Source: JBGSUE01 sp041753515
GTDB taxonomy: Bacteria; Patescibacteriota; Microgenomatia; UBA10105; UBA927
DNA length: 37,432 nucleotides
NCBI GenBank assembly: GCA_041753515.1
Contig: JBGSUE010000021.1
Coordinates: forward strand, 1 to 37,432
Direction of reading: 5' to 3'
Shown: one piece after another, positions 30,541-37,432 of the stretch
Position numbering within the stretch: position 1 is the first letter of the stretch
Layout of the letters: every line of letters starts with the position of its first letter
Position numbers and translations under genes: made by a program
Notes under the pieces: generated by a model
What the model was told of the DNA's origin: nothing
The model's input: only the letters and a program-made list of their open reading frames with translations
Databases searched by the model: none

Positions 30541-31197
30541 TTATTCAATCGTAACATTCATAGTAATGAGACGTTGCATCAAATCCTGAGGATTCTCAAA
30601 TAGAACTCCTTGCATACCCATATTCTGGGCTTGTTGTATATATTCTTCTCTGTCGTCAATAAATATATGAGTATTGGGATGTTCACGGCTTTCATGCAAC
30701 ACATTTTTCCAGGCATCCTGCGTAGATTTATCTGATTTGTATTCATGAGAAAAAAATATTCTGTCGAATTCCCAAAATATATCAGAATGGTGTTTTTTTA
30801 TGTATTGTGCATCTAGCTCGTTCGTATCTGAAAGTAAGTATCGCTTATATTTGTTCAGCTTTTTTAATATTTCTATACTCCCTTCAATACGATAAAATCT
30901 TGCCGGCCAAATCATTTCAAACTTTGAAATCGTAAAATCATCAGAAAATTTCAGTTTTGTTTTCAATTGTTGAAAAAACTGCTCTTTTGATATTCCTCCG
31001 AGATGAAAGTTATTGTGAAGAGAATGGAAGAACTTTTCAGTTTCCGTATCGGGTTCTTTGTATCCATAGTAGAGTAATTTTTCCAGATTGGGAAAGTCAC
31101 TACTATTGCGGATATACTGTGAGAGTTGAGGTAAAACTCTTGAGTTATCGATTTTCACGAGTACATTTCCCAAATCAAAAATAATTACCTTTATCAT
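30541..31197 (-). CDS. HAD superfamily hydrolase, YihX-like
   Basis: A protein of 218 residues. Motif I is FDLGNVLVKID (D8), where the second aspartate is replaced by glycine as in YihX-type HAD-IA proteins; motif II is LLSDTNELDAQ; motif III is probably the lysine in HEYKSDKSTQDAW; motif IV is IFIDDREEYIQQA. The family includes sugar-phosphate phosphatases such as alpha-D-glucose-1-phosphatase, but the substrate cannot be read here. It is between the exonuclease and glycosyltransferase genes on one strand, 9 and 4 bases apart. Confidence 0.85.
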   Translation of the reverse strand: MIKVIIFDLGNVLVKIDNSRVLPQLSQYIRNSSDFPNLEKLLYYGYKEPDTETEKFFHSLHNNFHLGGISKEQFFQQLKTKLKFSDDFTISKFEMIWPARFYRIEGSIEILKKLNKYKRYLLSDTNELDAQYIKKHHSDIFWEFDRIFFSHEYKSDKSTQDAWKNVLHESREHPNTHIFIDDREEYIQQAQNMGMQGVLFENPQDLMQRLITMNVTIE

Positions 31198-31206
31198 ACA
31201 ATATAG

Positions 31207-32130
31207 CTAAAACAACGATTGCTGTGTGTCGTCAGGTTTATTTTCTTTCTTTTTTACTTCCACTTTTCCTGCTTCCTTATCAAGACGTTTGAGAAGAGAC
31301 GAAAATCCGAACTCAGTGAGCTTCACGCGCAGCGATTCAGTATCGATAGTTTCAACCGGCTTCAAATCCACATCTATCGGCGCATCGCGGCGGATCGTGG
31401 CAAGCGTATGCATGAGAAGTGCCGTTTCCTTGGCAGACATGAGCTTATTTTTTAATTTTTCATTCTCAAGCGTATCAAGATCAGCATAAAGCTTTTCAAT
31501 AGATCCGTATTTGGAAAGAAGTCCAACAGCAGTCTTTGGACCGATCCCTTCAACTCCCGGATACCCGTCAGATGCATCTCCTGCCAGTGCTTTAAAATCT
31601 GCGACTTGCTCCGGCTTTACTCCCATTTTCTCCACTGTCTCTTTTTCTCCGTACAATTTTGCCTCCGATAATCCTTTTGTAGGCATATACACATACACTT
31701 TCCCCTCTTCCACGAGTTGTAAAATATCCCGATCTCCGGTAACAATAATTATCTGGTCAATATCGTGAGGAATATTTTTACATAAAGTTCCTATGACATC
31801 GTCGGCTTCAAATCCGTCTTTTTCAAATAGTGGTATTCCCATAGCCCGAACCACTTTATGAACCATATCAACCTGAGGAATGAGAGTGTCATCCATTTTC
31901 GGACGTTTCTCCTGGTATTTTTCATACAGTTGTTTCCGGAATGTTGGAGCAGGTCGGTCAAACGCAACGGCAATATATACCGGCATCAAATCATGGCGCA
32001 GACGAAGCAGCATGCTGGTAAATCCGTAGACTGCATTGACGATATTTCCTTTGGGATCAGTAAGGGGCGGAAGTGCGTGAAACGCACGGTGAAGGATCGC
32101 GTTTCCATCTATAATCATGAGACGGTTCAT
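31207..32130 (-). CDS. 5'-3' exonuclease (PolA N-terminal/FEN-type)
   Basis: A protein of 307 residues equal to the 5' nuclease part of DNA polymerase I, without the polymerase. Motifs: LMIIDGNAILHRAFHALP, VAFDRPAPTFRKQLYEKYQEKRP, FEADDVIGTL, VTGDRDILQLV, and the H3TH region GIGPKTAVGLLSKYGS. It removes flaps and RNA primers. The C-terminal 30 residues are disordered and basic and end in QQSLF, a bacterial sliding-clamp-binding pentapeptide. A stand-alone exonuclease would need recruitment this way. It is 2 bases from the ftsH stop. Confidence 0.93.
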   Translation of the reverse strand: MNRLMIIDGNAILHRAFHALPPLTDPKGNIVNAVYGFTSMLLRLRHDLMPVYIAVAFDRPAPTFRKQLYEKYQEKRPKMDDTLIPQVDMVHKVVRAMGIPLFEKDGFEADDVIGTLCKNIPHDIDQIIIVTGDRDILQLVEEGKVYVYMPTKGLSEAKLYGEKETVEKMGVKPEQVADFKALAGDASDGYPGVEGIGPKTAVGLLSKYGSIEKLYADLDTLENEKLKNKLMSAKETALLMHTLATIRRDAPIDVDLKPVETIDTESLRVKLTEFGFSSLLKRLDKEAGKVEVKKKENKPDDTQQSLF

Positions 32131-32132
32131 GG

Positions 32133-34028
32133 TTATTTTTTTTGGGGGATTTTCTCTTCTTTTTTCGTATCTTTCATCAAAGCATCAAACTCTTCACCCT
32201 CAATTGTTTCCCGTTTCACCAGTTCATCGGCAATGATATCCAGTTTTTTCCGGTATTTTTTGAGTGTTGAAAGCGCTTTTTCGTATGCTGTATCCAAAAG
32301 TTTTTTCACTTCCCGATCAATGGCTCCCTGCATATCCTGGCTTATAGGATTCTGCTCCATATAACTTTTTCCCCATTCCGTCACATCCATCTGCGGACCG
32401 AAATTGATCGGCCCCAGATCGCTCATCCCGAACTCCATTACCATATACCGGGCAATCCTGGTTGCCTGATCGATATCATTTGCAGCGCCGCTGGTCATTT
32501 CGTTGAATATAAGCTGTTCTGCGGCACGGCCTCCCATCATGGTGGCCATCTGGTCGATAAGATGCGACTTTGTCTCATGCAGCCGGTCTTTTTCAGGTGG
32601 GGTCAGGGTGTATCCCAATGCCATGCCACGCGACACGATGGAAATCCTGTGTACTTTATCCATGTGAGAACTGTAATACGTGACCAACGCATGTCCGGCT
32701 TCATGGTACGCAGTCATTTTCCGGTCCTCATCAGTCTGAAGCCGTTTCTTTTCCGGTCCCAACTTCACTTTCATTGCAGCCTCCTCAAGATCCTTCGCAT
32801 CAATCTCTTTTTTGTTTATACGGGCCGCAAGAATTGCCGCCTCATTGAGCATGTTCTCAAGATCAGCGCCGGAAAATCCCACAGTCCGTTTTGCAATACG
32901 GTCCCACTCAACAGTCGATGCAAACGGTTTACCGCGAGCGTGAATGGCTAATATTGCCTTCCTGCCTTCCATGTCAGGAAGCTCAAGAACAACTCTCCTG
33001 TCAAATCGCCCGGGGCGCATGAGAGCGTTGTCTAAAAGATCACCCCTATTTGTAGCTGCTATCACCATGACTGCGGTATTGGGTTCAAATCCGTCCATCT
33101 CAACTAATATCTGGTTCAAAGTCTGCTCTCTCTCATCGTGTCCACCCATGATGCCTACCGAGCGCATCCTGCCGATAGCATCAATTTCATCGATAAAAAT
33201 AATTGATGGCGCATTTTTCTTGGCATTGGCAAAAAGGTCACGTACACGCGCCGCGCCTACTCCCACTAACATTTCCATAAATTCCGATCCGGCAACAGAG
33301 TAAAACGGTACTTTCGCCTCCCCGGCAACTGCTTTAGCCAGAAGCGTTTTACCCGTTCCCGACGGCCCGACGAGGATGGCGCCTTTTGGTGTGCGTGCGC
33401 CGAGTGCTTTGTATTTGACCGGATTTTTCAAAAAATCTACCACTTCCTCCAGCTCTTTTTTCGCCTCATCCACACCGGCCACATCGGCAAACGTCGTCTT
33501 TGGCAAATCTTTATTGAATATTCTGGCACTTGACCTGCCGAAGGAAAAAATATTATCCTGTGCTCCTCTGGCCTGACGGAAAAGAAAAAGGAAAAAAACA
33601 ACGGTAAGAATAAGAGGCAGGACATTTGAAATAAGTCCGACCCAGATCTGGCTCATGGACAAATCCTTCACATTTATCTCAACCGCATTAGGGTCAACAT
33701 CCGATGCTGTAAGTATTGAAACCAGGGACTCCTGTGCTTCCTTGCGGGCGACATACTGCTGCTGGTCCGTGCGTGTGACAATCAGCTTTGATTCCTCAAC
33801 CTCAATTTTTTCAAGTTTTCCGGACTTTGCGTCCTCGATCATCGTTGAAAGGGGTTTCTCTTCCAGCATACCCGTCGGGTCTCCTGCACTTCCCAGGAGG
33901 GAAAAAACAAAAAAGAGAATGAACAGGCCGATGATGATGTTTTTCAGGGAAAAATCAAACCGCATCTCAAACATTTTTTTGGCTTTCGGCTTGCCGTTCT
34001 TTTTTCCTTTTGGGCTTTTTGTATCCAT
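32133..34028 (-). CDS. ftsH: ATP-dependent zinc metalloprotease FtsH
   Basis: A membrane-bound AAA protease of 631 residues. The N-terminal basic tail is followed by a membrane segment (about 29-48), a small outside domain and a second membrane segment (about 130-150). The AAA module has Walker A GPSGTGKT and Walker B SIIFIDEIDAIG, then the second region of homology (TNRGDLLDNALMRPGRFDR). The zinc site is YHEAGHALV (HExxH), with a further acidic ligand likely in the AANDIDQATRIARYM segment. The 18-residue N-terminal tail (KSPKGKKNGKPKAKK) is unusually basic. The gene is divergent from the PP2C-type gene and shares a mirrored promoter region. Confidence 0.96.
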   Translation of the reverse strand: MDTKSPKGKKNGKPKAKKMFEMRFDFSLKNIIIGLFILFFVFSLLGSAGDPTGMLEEKPLSTMIEDAKSGKLEKIEVEESKLIVTRTDQQQYVARKEAQESLVSILTASDVDPNAVEINVKDLSMSQIWVGLISNVLPLILTVVFFLFLFRQARGAQDNIFSFGRSSARIFNKDLPKTTFADVAGVDEAKKELEEVVDFLKNPVKYKALGARTPKGAILVGPSGTGKTLLAKAVAGEAKVPFYSVAGSEFMEMLVGVGAARVRDLFANAKKNAPSIIFIDEIDAIGRMRSVGIMGGHDEREQTLNQILVEMDGFEPNTAVMVIAATNRGDLLDNALMRPGRFDRRVVLELPDMEGRKAILAIHARGKPFASTVEWDRIAKRTVGFSGADLENMLNEAAILAARINKKEIDAKDLEEAAMKVKLGPEKKRLQTDEDRKMTAYHEAGHALVTYYSSHMDKVHRISIVSRGMALGYTLTPPEKDRLHETKSHLIDQMATMMGGRAAEQLIFNEMTSGAANDIDQATRIARYMVMEFGMSDLGPINFGPQMDVTEWGKSYMEQNPISQDMQGAIDREVKKLLDTAYEKALSTLKKYRKKLDIIADELVKRETIEGEEFDALMKDTKKEEKIPQKK

Positions 34029-34040
34029 AACAATGAGGTC

Positions 34041-34083
34041 AAGTATACCATACTAATACTGGAAATGCAGATTTGGTATACTT
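34041..34083. promoter_or_regulatory. Mirror-image extended -10 promoters of ftsH and the PP2C gene
   Basis: AAGTATACCA (34041-34050) and TGGTATACTT (34074-34083) are exact inverted copies. Each contains TGG-TATACT, an extended -10: minus strand 34047-34042 towards ftsH (13 bases before its ATG at 34028) and plus strand 34077-34082 towards the PP2C gene (9 bases before its ATG at 34092). No good -35 is seen on either side. Confidence 0.6.
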
Positions 34084-34091
34084 AATTTATT

Positions 34092-35712
34092 ATGGTCAGT
34101 CAAGGATTAGATGCCGGCAGATTCGACGTATCCATGCCGTCACACGGCCCAAATGCCACACTCATGGGAAGATCACCAAATTGGGAAGGTGTGGCACACA
34201 TGCGGTCACATCTAAGAAAAGAAAAAAATAAATCAGGTGGTGTTCTGAGAGAAGCACAAGCAAGTTACCAGGAAACTCAGAAAAAAATGCAGAAGGAGCT
34301 GAAACCTGCAGCATCAGCCGTAGTCGCAGCAATAGAAAAACATCTGAAAGCAGCAGTCCAGGATATAAATAATCCGGATCAAACCCTAGACATTCACATT
34401 GAAAATACCGCATTCCAAAAACTTCAGGCACAAAGAAATATCCGGGGGGAAATGAATATCCAGTGGGGACATTACCATGATAATTCACAGAATAGGGGCC
34501 GCGAATTTGTGAGAGTTCAGGGTTTTGACGGAAAAATCAGGATGTTCCAAAAGGTGGGTGTTCAAAAAGCTGTGCGGTGGATACGGGTCGATACGCGCCA
34601 GGGGGGGGGCAGCGAAACTACTCAGAGACGATCTTCCGGATCTTGCTCATTGGATTCTGCAACACATTGCTTCCAACTGCACGCCTGATCAGGCCAGGAA
34701 AATTGCCGCAGATTATGCACATCCTGACCTAGTCCGGCAAAAAATGACCCGCGGGAATGAACAGGTAAAAAAGGTTACCCCGACTCCCGATCAAAAAAGG
34801 AAAGAGCACAAAAATATGCCGGTTCTATACGACACAGCAAGCATTAAAGGAACAAAATACCATAAAGAAGAAAAAATCACGAAGGAAAAAACGAAAAATG
34901 ATGATGCTGTCTGGATTGGAAAAAACAAAGGCGGCTTCCGGATGATCGCGATTGCTGACGGAGTTGGTGGTTCAGACAGGGGCGACATGATGGCAAACAG
35001 AATTATGAGAAATCTATCGGATTCCAAAGGAAACAGCAGTTCGTCTGCCGCCCGGGCAATGGAGTATGCTCATCGAGACGTACGATCCGATCTCGGGGGA
35101 ACCGCCGAAACCGCATCCGCAACAGCAACGGCCGGGATTATCGACCAGGAAAACAGACTTCATATTGCACATGCCGGGGACACAAGAATATACCGTCTGC
35201 ATACAAATACTGATGGGACAAAACAGGTTGAACTTCTCACACCTGTCCAGAATCCGCGTGAACAGTATATTGAAAAACTCATGGCGAAAGGGAAAACCCG
35301 ATCTGAAGCAAAAAAAATGATTGATTTAGAATTTAAACAAAAGGTCGACGAGATATACGGCAACAGCGCATGGCCGGCATCATATGGAGATAAAGAGGCA
35401 CGGAAGGAAGCAGAAAAAATTGCAAAAGACCGGTATCCGCAATTCAAAAACCAGCCAGCTCAATTTTCATCGACAAGAGAAGCTCCGGAAATTTATACAC
35501 GGACTGTCCAGTTGCAGAAAGAAGATGAATTGTTTGTTGTTACAGACGGTGTTGTCAGCGGATTTGAAACGAATATTGCTCTAGAACGGACACTCGAAAA
35601 AATGTCAAAGGAGCATCAACCAGCCGACGCATTGGTTAAATATTCAAAAGACTTGCAGATACACAAACGCCAGAGAGACGATATCACAGCCGGGTATCTA
35701 AGAATTGAATAA
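34092..35712 (+). CDS. PP2C-type protein phosphatase, frameshifted at a G9 run
   Basis: The first frame runs from 34092 to 34688 and the second, one base on, continues to 35712; they meet at nine Gs (34601-34609). Removing one G gives a single protein of about 539 residues. The N-terminal part (1 to about 170) is helical and charged and not recognised; the C-terminal part (from about 245) is a PP2C/PPM domain with DDAVWIGKNK, AIADGVGGSDRGDMMAN (metal aspartate near 289), HAGDTRIYRL, FVVTDGVVSGF, and RDDITAGYL. As sequenced the phosphatase would not be joined to its N-terminal region. The cause may be assembly error or slipped-strand phase variation. It is divergent from ftsH and convergent with the toxin gene. 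Confidence 0.75.
34601..34609 (+). repeat. G9 homopolymer at the PP2C frameshift
   Basis: Nine consecutive Gs after CGCGCCA. Eight would restore the frame (Q-G-G-A-A-K-L-L). Runs like this are the classic substrate of slipped-strand mispairing and also a frequent consensus error. Confidence 0.85.
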
Positions 35713-35735
35713 TCCAGAATGCACAATGTTAAATT

Positions 35736-35758
35736 GTTACCCGAGAATGTCTCGTAAC
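35736..35758. terminator. Hairpin between convergent PP2C and RelE-like genes
   Basis: GTTA-CC-CGAGA-ATG-TCTCG-TAAC forms a two-part stem overlapping the RelE-like stop codon. It lies between two convergent 3' ends and could end transcription from both sides, though no long T-run follows on either strand. Confidence 0.35.
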
Positions 35759-36000
35759 ATCCTATACACATCTCTCCTGTGTGTCACAAGGATAATGTAT
35801 ACAGACTGCGATGTTTTTCTGTATACGATCCTGTACGATCCCTCCCTAACCCTAAAGATATTCGAATACCCTGACAGTTTTTCTTCTCCCTGATCGCCTC
35901 TGTCAGTCAATGAGCGGATTTTATTGGCTATGGCAATTTGGTCGAGTTTTGGAAGTATCCGGAGTGATTTTTTCGCTCTGGGCGAAAGAATAATGCTCAT
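35737..36000 (-). CDS. RelE/ParE-family toxin
   Basis: A basic protein of 87 residues with the RelE/ParE fold pattern: SPRAKKSLRILPKLDQIAIANKIRSL, then KLSGYSNIFRVREGSYRIVYRK, and a C-terminal ILVTHRRDVYRML. RelE types cut mRNA in the ribosome; ParE types inhibit gyrase. The basic residues R and Y typical of RelE catalysis (RVREGSYRI, HRRDVYR) are present, but the subtype cannot be fixed. It overlaps the antitoxin stop (ATGA, 36000-35997). Confidence 0.88.
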   Translation of the reverse strand: MSIILSPRAKKSLRILPKLDQIAIANKIRSLTDRGDQGEEKLSGYSNIFRVREGSYRIVYRKTSQSVYIILVTHRRDVYRMLRDILG

Positions 36001-36236
36001 ATTCCCAGAGATTTTGCCACATCCTCAAATTTATCGCCCTTCGTAAAATCCGCACTCTCAATAACTGCCCTGTCGAGACGGTCTTCTAATGCATCAATGA
36101 GAGTTTCATACAGTTTTTTTCCGATCATGTACGCCTGTATCTTATTCCTGTTTTCAACAGCCACGGGATAGTCTTCCGAAGCCCGGATTGCCGACGCTGG
36201 ATTTGTCTTGAGTTGTGATATGGAAATTGTTGTCAT
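35997..36236 (-). CDS. Phd/YefM-type antitoxin
   Basis: A protein of 79 residues with the Phd/YefM-like N-terminus MTTISISQLKTNPASAIRASEDYPVAVENRNKIQAYMI, followed by helices and a charged C-terminus that would bind the toxin. The start at 36236 is 9 bases from a strong promoter's -10. The pair is on the minus strand, after the TrpRS gene, and convergent with the PP2C-type gene. Confidence 0.85.
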   Translation of the reverse strand: MTTISISQLKTNPASAIRASEDYPVAVENRNKIQAYMIGKKLYETLIDALEDRLDRAVIESADFTKGDKFEDVAKSLGI

Positions 36237-36245
36237 ATACTCCGA

Positions 36246-36274
36246 ATTCTAGCCTCAAAAAGATCTCCAGTCAA
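36246..36274 (-). promoter_or_regulatory. Promoter of the RelE/Phd-type module
   Basis: TTGACT (36274-36269) is followed after exactly 17 bases by TAGAAT (36251-36246), two near-consensus boxes. The -10 ends 9 bases before the ATG at 36236, so at most about 3 bases of leader remain, though GGAG is present at 36244-36241. Directly upstream is a partial AAGAC/GTCTT dyad in the TrpRS 3' region. Confidence 0.6.
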
Positions 36275-36290
36275 GACCTGTTTAGAAGTC

Positions 36291-37432
36291 TTACCGAATT
36301 TTTGCCCCTACGGGCATTCCATCAGTGGATACGAATATCGGTTTGGCAGTTCCATGTTCACCAAAAGGTAACTCCAGTCCATCGACGGCTAAAATCATCC
36401 CCTGACTTTCCTCGTCCATCATTTTGCGTGGAGCCAGATTGATGATAAAGAAAAACTGCTTGCCGCCAAAATCCTCCGACGTGTAGCCGAATCCCCGCAC
36501 ACCGGTAAAAATGATTCTCGGTTTTTCTTCACCGATATCAACCGTCAGTCGGATCAATTTCTCACTTCCCTCTTTATTTTTGGCCTCCACCACCTTTCCT
36601 ACCCGGATATCGACTCTCGCAAAATCATCAATAGTAACTATCTTTGAATCACTTTTCATTCGTAATTCATAATTCGTAATTGAAAATTTATTTGTAAGCC
36701 CGATGGCATCGCGAACCTCTGCCATTGTTTTTGATGCAACCTCACGGGCTTTTTCCGTCCCATATGCCAGGATTTCCCGGACCTGTTTGGGATCGGCTTT
36801 CAGCTCCTCGTACCGCTGCCTCGCCGGTCCGAAAGTATCCAGCAGGGACTTGAACAAGTATTCCTTAATCTCCACATCGGCTACTTTCCCCTGCCGGTAG
36901 GCTTCCTTGTATTCGTCGACCGTCTGCCTGTCCCCGAAGAAATCCAGATACGAAAACACCATGTTCCCTTCCACGTGCCCGGGGTCATTGGCATGAGCGC
37001 GTGTTGGATCGGTATAACAACTCATCACCTGCTTCTTTATTACCTCTTCCGGCTCAAATATGGAAACAAGGTTTCCGAGGGATTTACTCATTTTCCTCTT
37101 TCCGTCCGTGCCCATAATCACTGCAACTTCTTCGGGAATATGCGGTTCTGGGAGCTTGAAAAGTTTCTTCCCATATACTTTATTGAACCTTTCCGCAATA
37201 TCGCGCGTTATTTCAATATGCTGCTTCTGATCTTTTCCTACAGGGACGAAATCCGGTTTATAAAGCAAAATATCAACTGCCATGAGAATCGGATAGCAAA
37301 AAAGCCCCATGTTGATATCGTCCTCCACCACATCTTTTTCCAGTTTGTCCTTGTATGCATGCGCCCGTTTAATAAGCCCGAGTGACGTCACATTATTAAG
37401 ATACGACTGTGCTTCACCGTGAACCCCGATAT
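36291..37432 (-). CDS. trpS: Tryptophanyl-tRNA synthetase with C-terminal tRNA-binding domain (5' end outside window)
   Basis: The frame enters from the right edge, so the N-terminal part with the HIGH-type motif is missing. The visible class I catalytic core has AVDILLYKPDFVPVGKDQKQHIEITRD and KMSKS (GKRKMSKSLGN), followed by the TrpRS C-terminal helices up to about AEVRDAIGLTNK. It continues into a domain of about 100 residues (DFARVDIRVGKVVEAKNKEG, INLAPRKMMDEESQGMILA) of the EMAP II/Trbp111/MetRS C-terminal type, an OB-fold tRNA-binding module not usual in TrpRS. The linker FSITNYELRMKSDSK is coded by a TTCGTAATTC repeat. The stop is 54 bases from the antitoxin start. Confidence 0.93.
   Translation of the reverse strand, partial: IGVHGEAQSYLNNVTSLGLIKRAHAYKDKLEKDVVEDDINMGLFCYPILMAVDILLYKPDFVPVGKDQKQHIEITRDIAERFNKVYGKKLFKLPEPHIPEEVAVIMGTDGKRKMSKSLGNLVSIFEPEEVIKKQVMSCYTDPTRAHANDPGHVEGNMVFSYLDFFGDRQTVDEYKEAYRQGKVADVEIKEYLFKSLLDTFGPARQRYEELKADPKQVREILAYGTEKAREVASKTMAEVRDAIGLTNKFSITNYELRMKSDSKIVTIDDFARVDIRVGKVVEAKNKEGSEKLIRLTVDIGEEKPRIIFTGVRGFGYTSEDFGGKQFFFIINLAPRKMMDEESQGMILAVDGLELPFGEHGTAKPIFVSTDGMPVGAKIR
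36656..36682. repeat. TTCGTAATTC repeat at the TrpRS domain junction
   Basis: ATTCGTAATTCATAATTCG and a further copy are read in frame as SITNYELRM, exactly at the border between the synthetase core and the tRNA-binding domain. The same unit is in recF (15014). Confidence 0.7.

Noticed and set aside
34525..35712. PP2C frame as an independent gene starting at 34525
   Set aside because: Its first residues overlap and duplicate in another frame the end of the upstream gene; the border is a nine-G run, so a frameshifted single gene explains both.
35713..35736. Strong intrinsic terminator after the PP2C gene
   Set aside because: The nearby stem has only 4 and 5 bp parts and no T-run; kept only as a low-confidence hairpin.

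Overview
The window looks like a chromosome segment of a Candidate Phyla Radiation (Patescibacteria) bacterium, most likely a Microgenomates-like lineage. The grounds are dense packing with many ATGA and TAATG stop/start overlaps, small membrane proteins without clear homologues, archaeal-flavoured enzymes (ATP-dependent DNA ligase, endonuclease Q-like PHP protein, archaeal-type UMP kinase) beside bacterial ones (RecF, FtsH, MurD, Pth), and many short dispersed repeats. TGA works as a stop (for example in ATGA overlaps), so the recoded Gracilibacteria/Absconditabacteria groups are unlikely. The lineage call is inference; no rRNA or tRNA gene is seen.

Layout. (1) 1-2049: a partial Crp/Fnr-like gene leaving the left edge, divergent from a VKOR-DsbA oxidative folding pair and a stomatin-like protein. 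(2) 5623-2053, minus: one tightly coupled cluster of a DUF4870-like protein, Pth, two unknown proteins, an RnlA-like HEPN protein, a CPBP protease and a hexulose-phosphate-synthase-like enzyme. (3) 13436-5690, minus: murD, a MurE-like ligase, a Fic protein, a small membrane protein, ATP-dependent DNA ligase, a family 2 glycosyltransferase and an EndoQ-like nuclease, behind a promoter with a structured leader. (4) 13590-13946, plus: a retropepsin-like protease. (5) 16436-13933, minus: a VapBC-type module running into recF and nnrD. (6) 27559-17042, minus: the pyrimidine operon carA-carB-pyrB-pyrC-pyrD-pyrF-pyrE-prs-pyrH, covering bicarbonate/glutamine to UMP and on to UDP, plus PRPP supply. (7) 29325-27600: a two-gene ABC exporter. 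(8) 34028-29400: ftsH, a 5'-3' exonuclease, a HAD hydrolase and a family 4 glycosyltransferase. (9) 34092-35712, plus: a PP2C-type phosphatase gene split by a nine-G run. (10) 36236-35737: a RelE/Phd-like toxin-antitoxin pair. (11) 36291 to the right edge: tryptophanyl-tRNA synthetase fused to an EMAP/Trbp111-like tRNA-binding domain.

Three signals stand out. First, short repeat families (direct copies of GGGATTT, TTCGTAATTC, TTAACGC and others) occur both between genes and in frame inside at least nine housekeeping genes, where they code for short extra peptides such as KSQIPNP, ITNYELR or LPAGKAG, usually where loops are expected. Second, several promoters place the -10 box only 6 to 10 nt before the initiation codon, which suggests leaderless mRNAs. 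Third, an archaeal-like repair set (EndoQ-like nuclease plus ATP ligase) sits in one cluster, and both EndoQ and the separate 5'-3' exonuclease end in a bacterial sliding-clamp motif (QLGLF, QQSLF).
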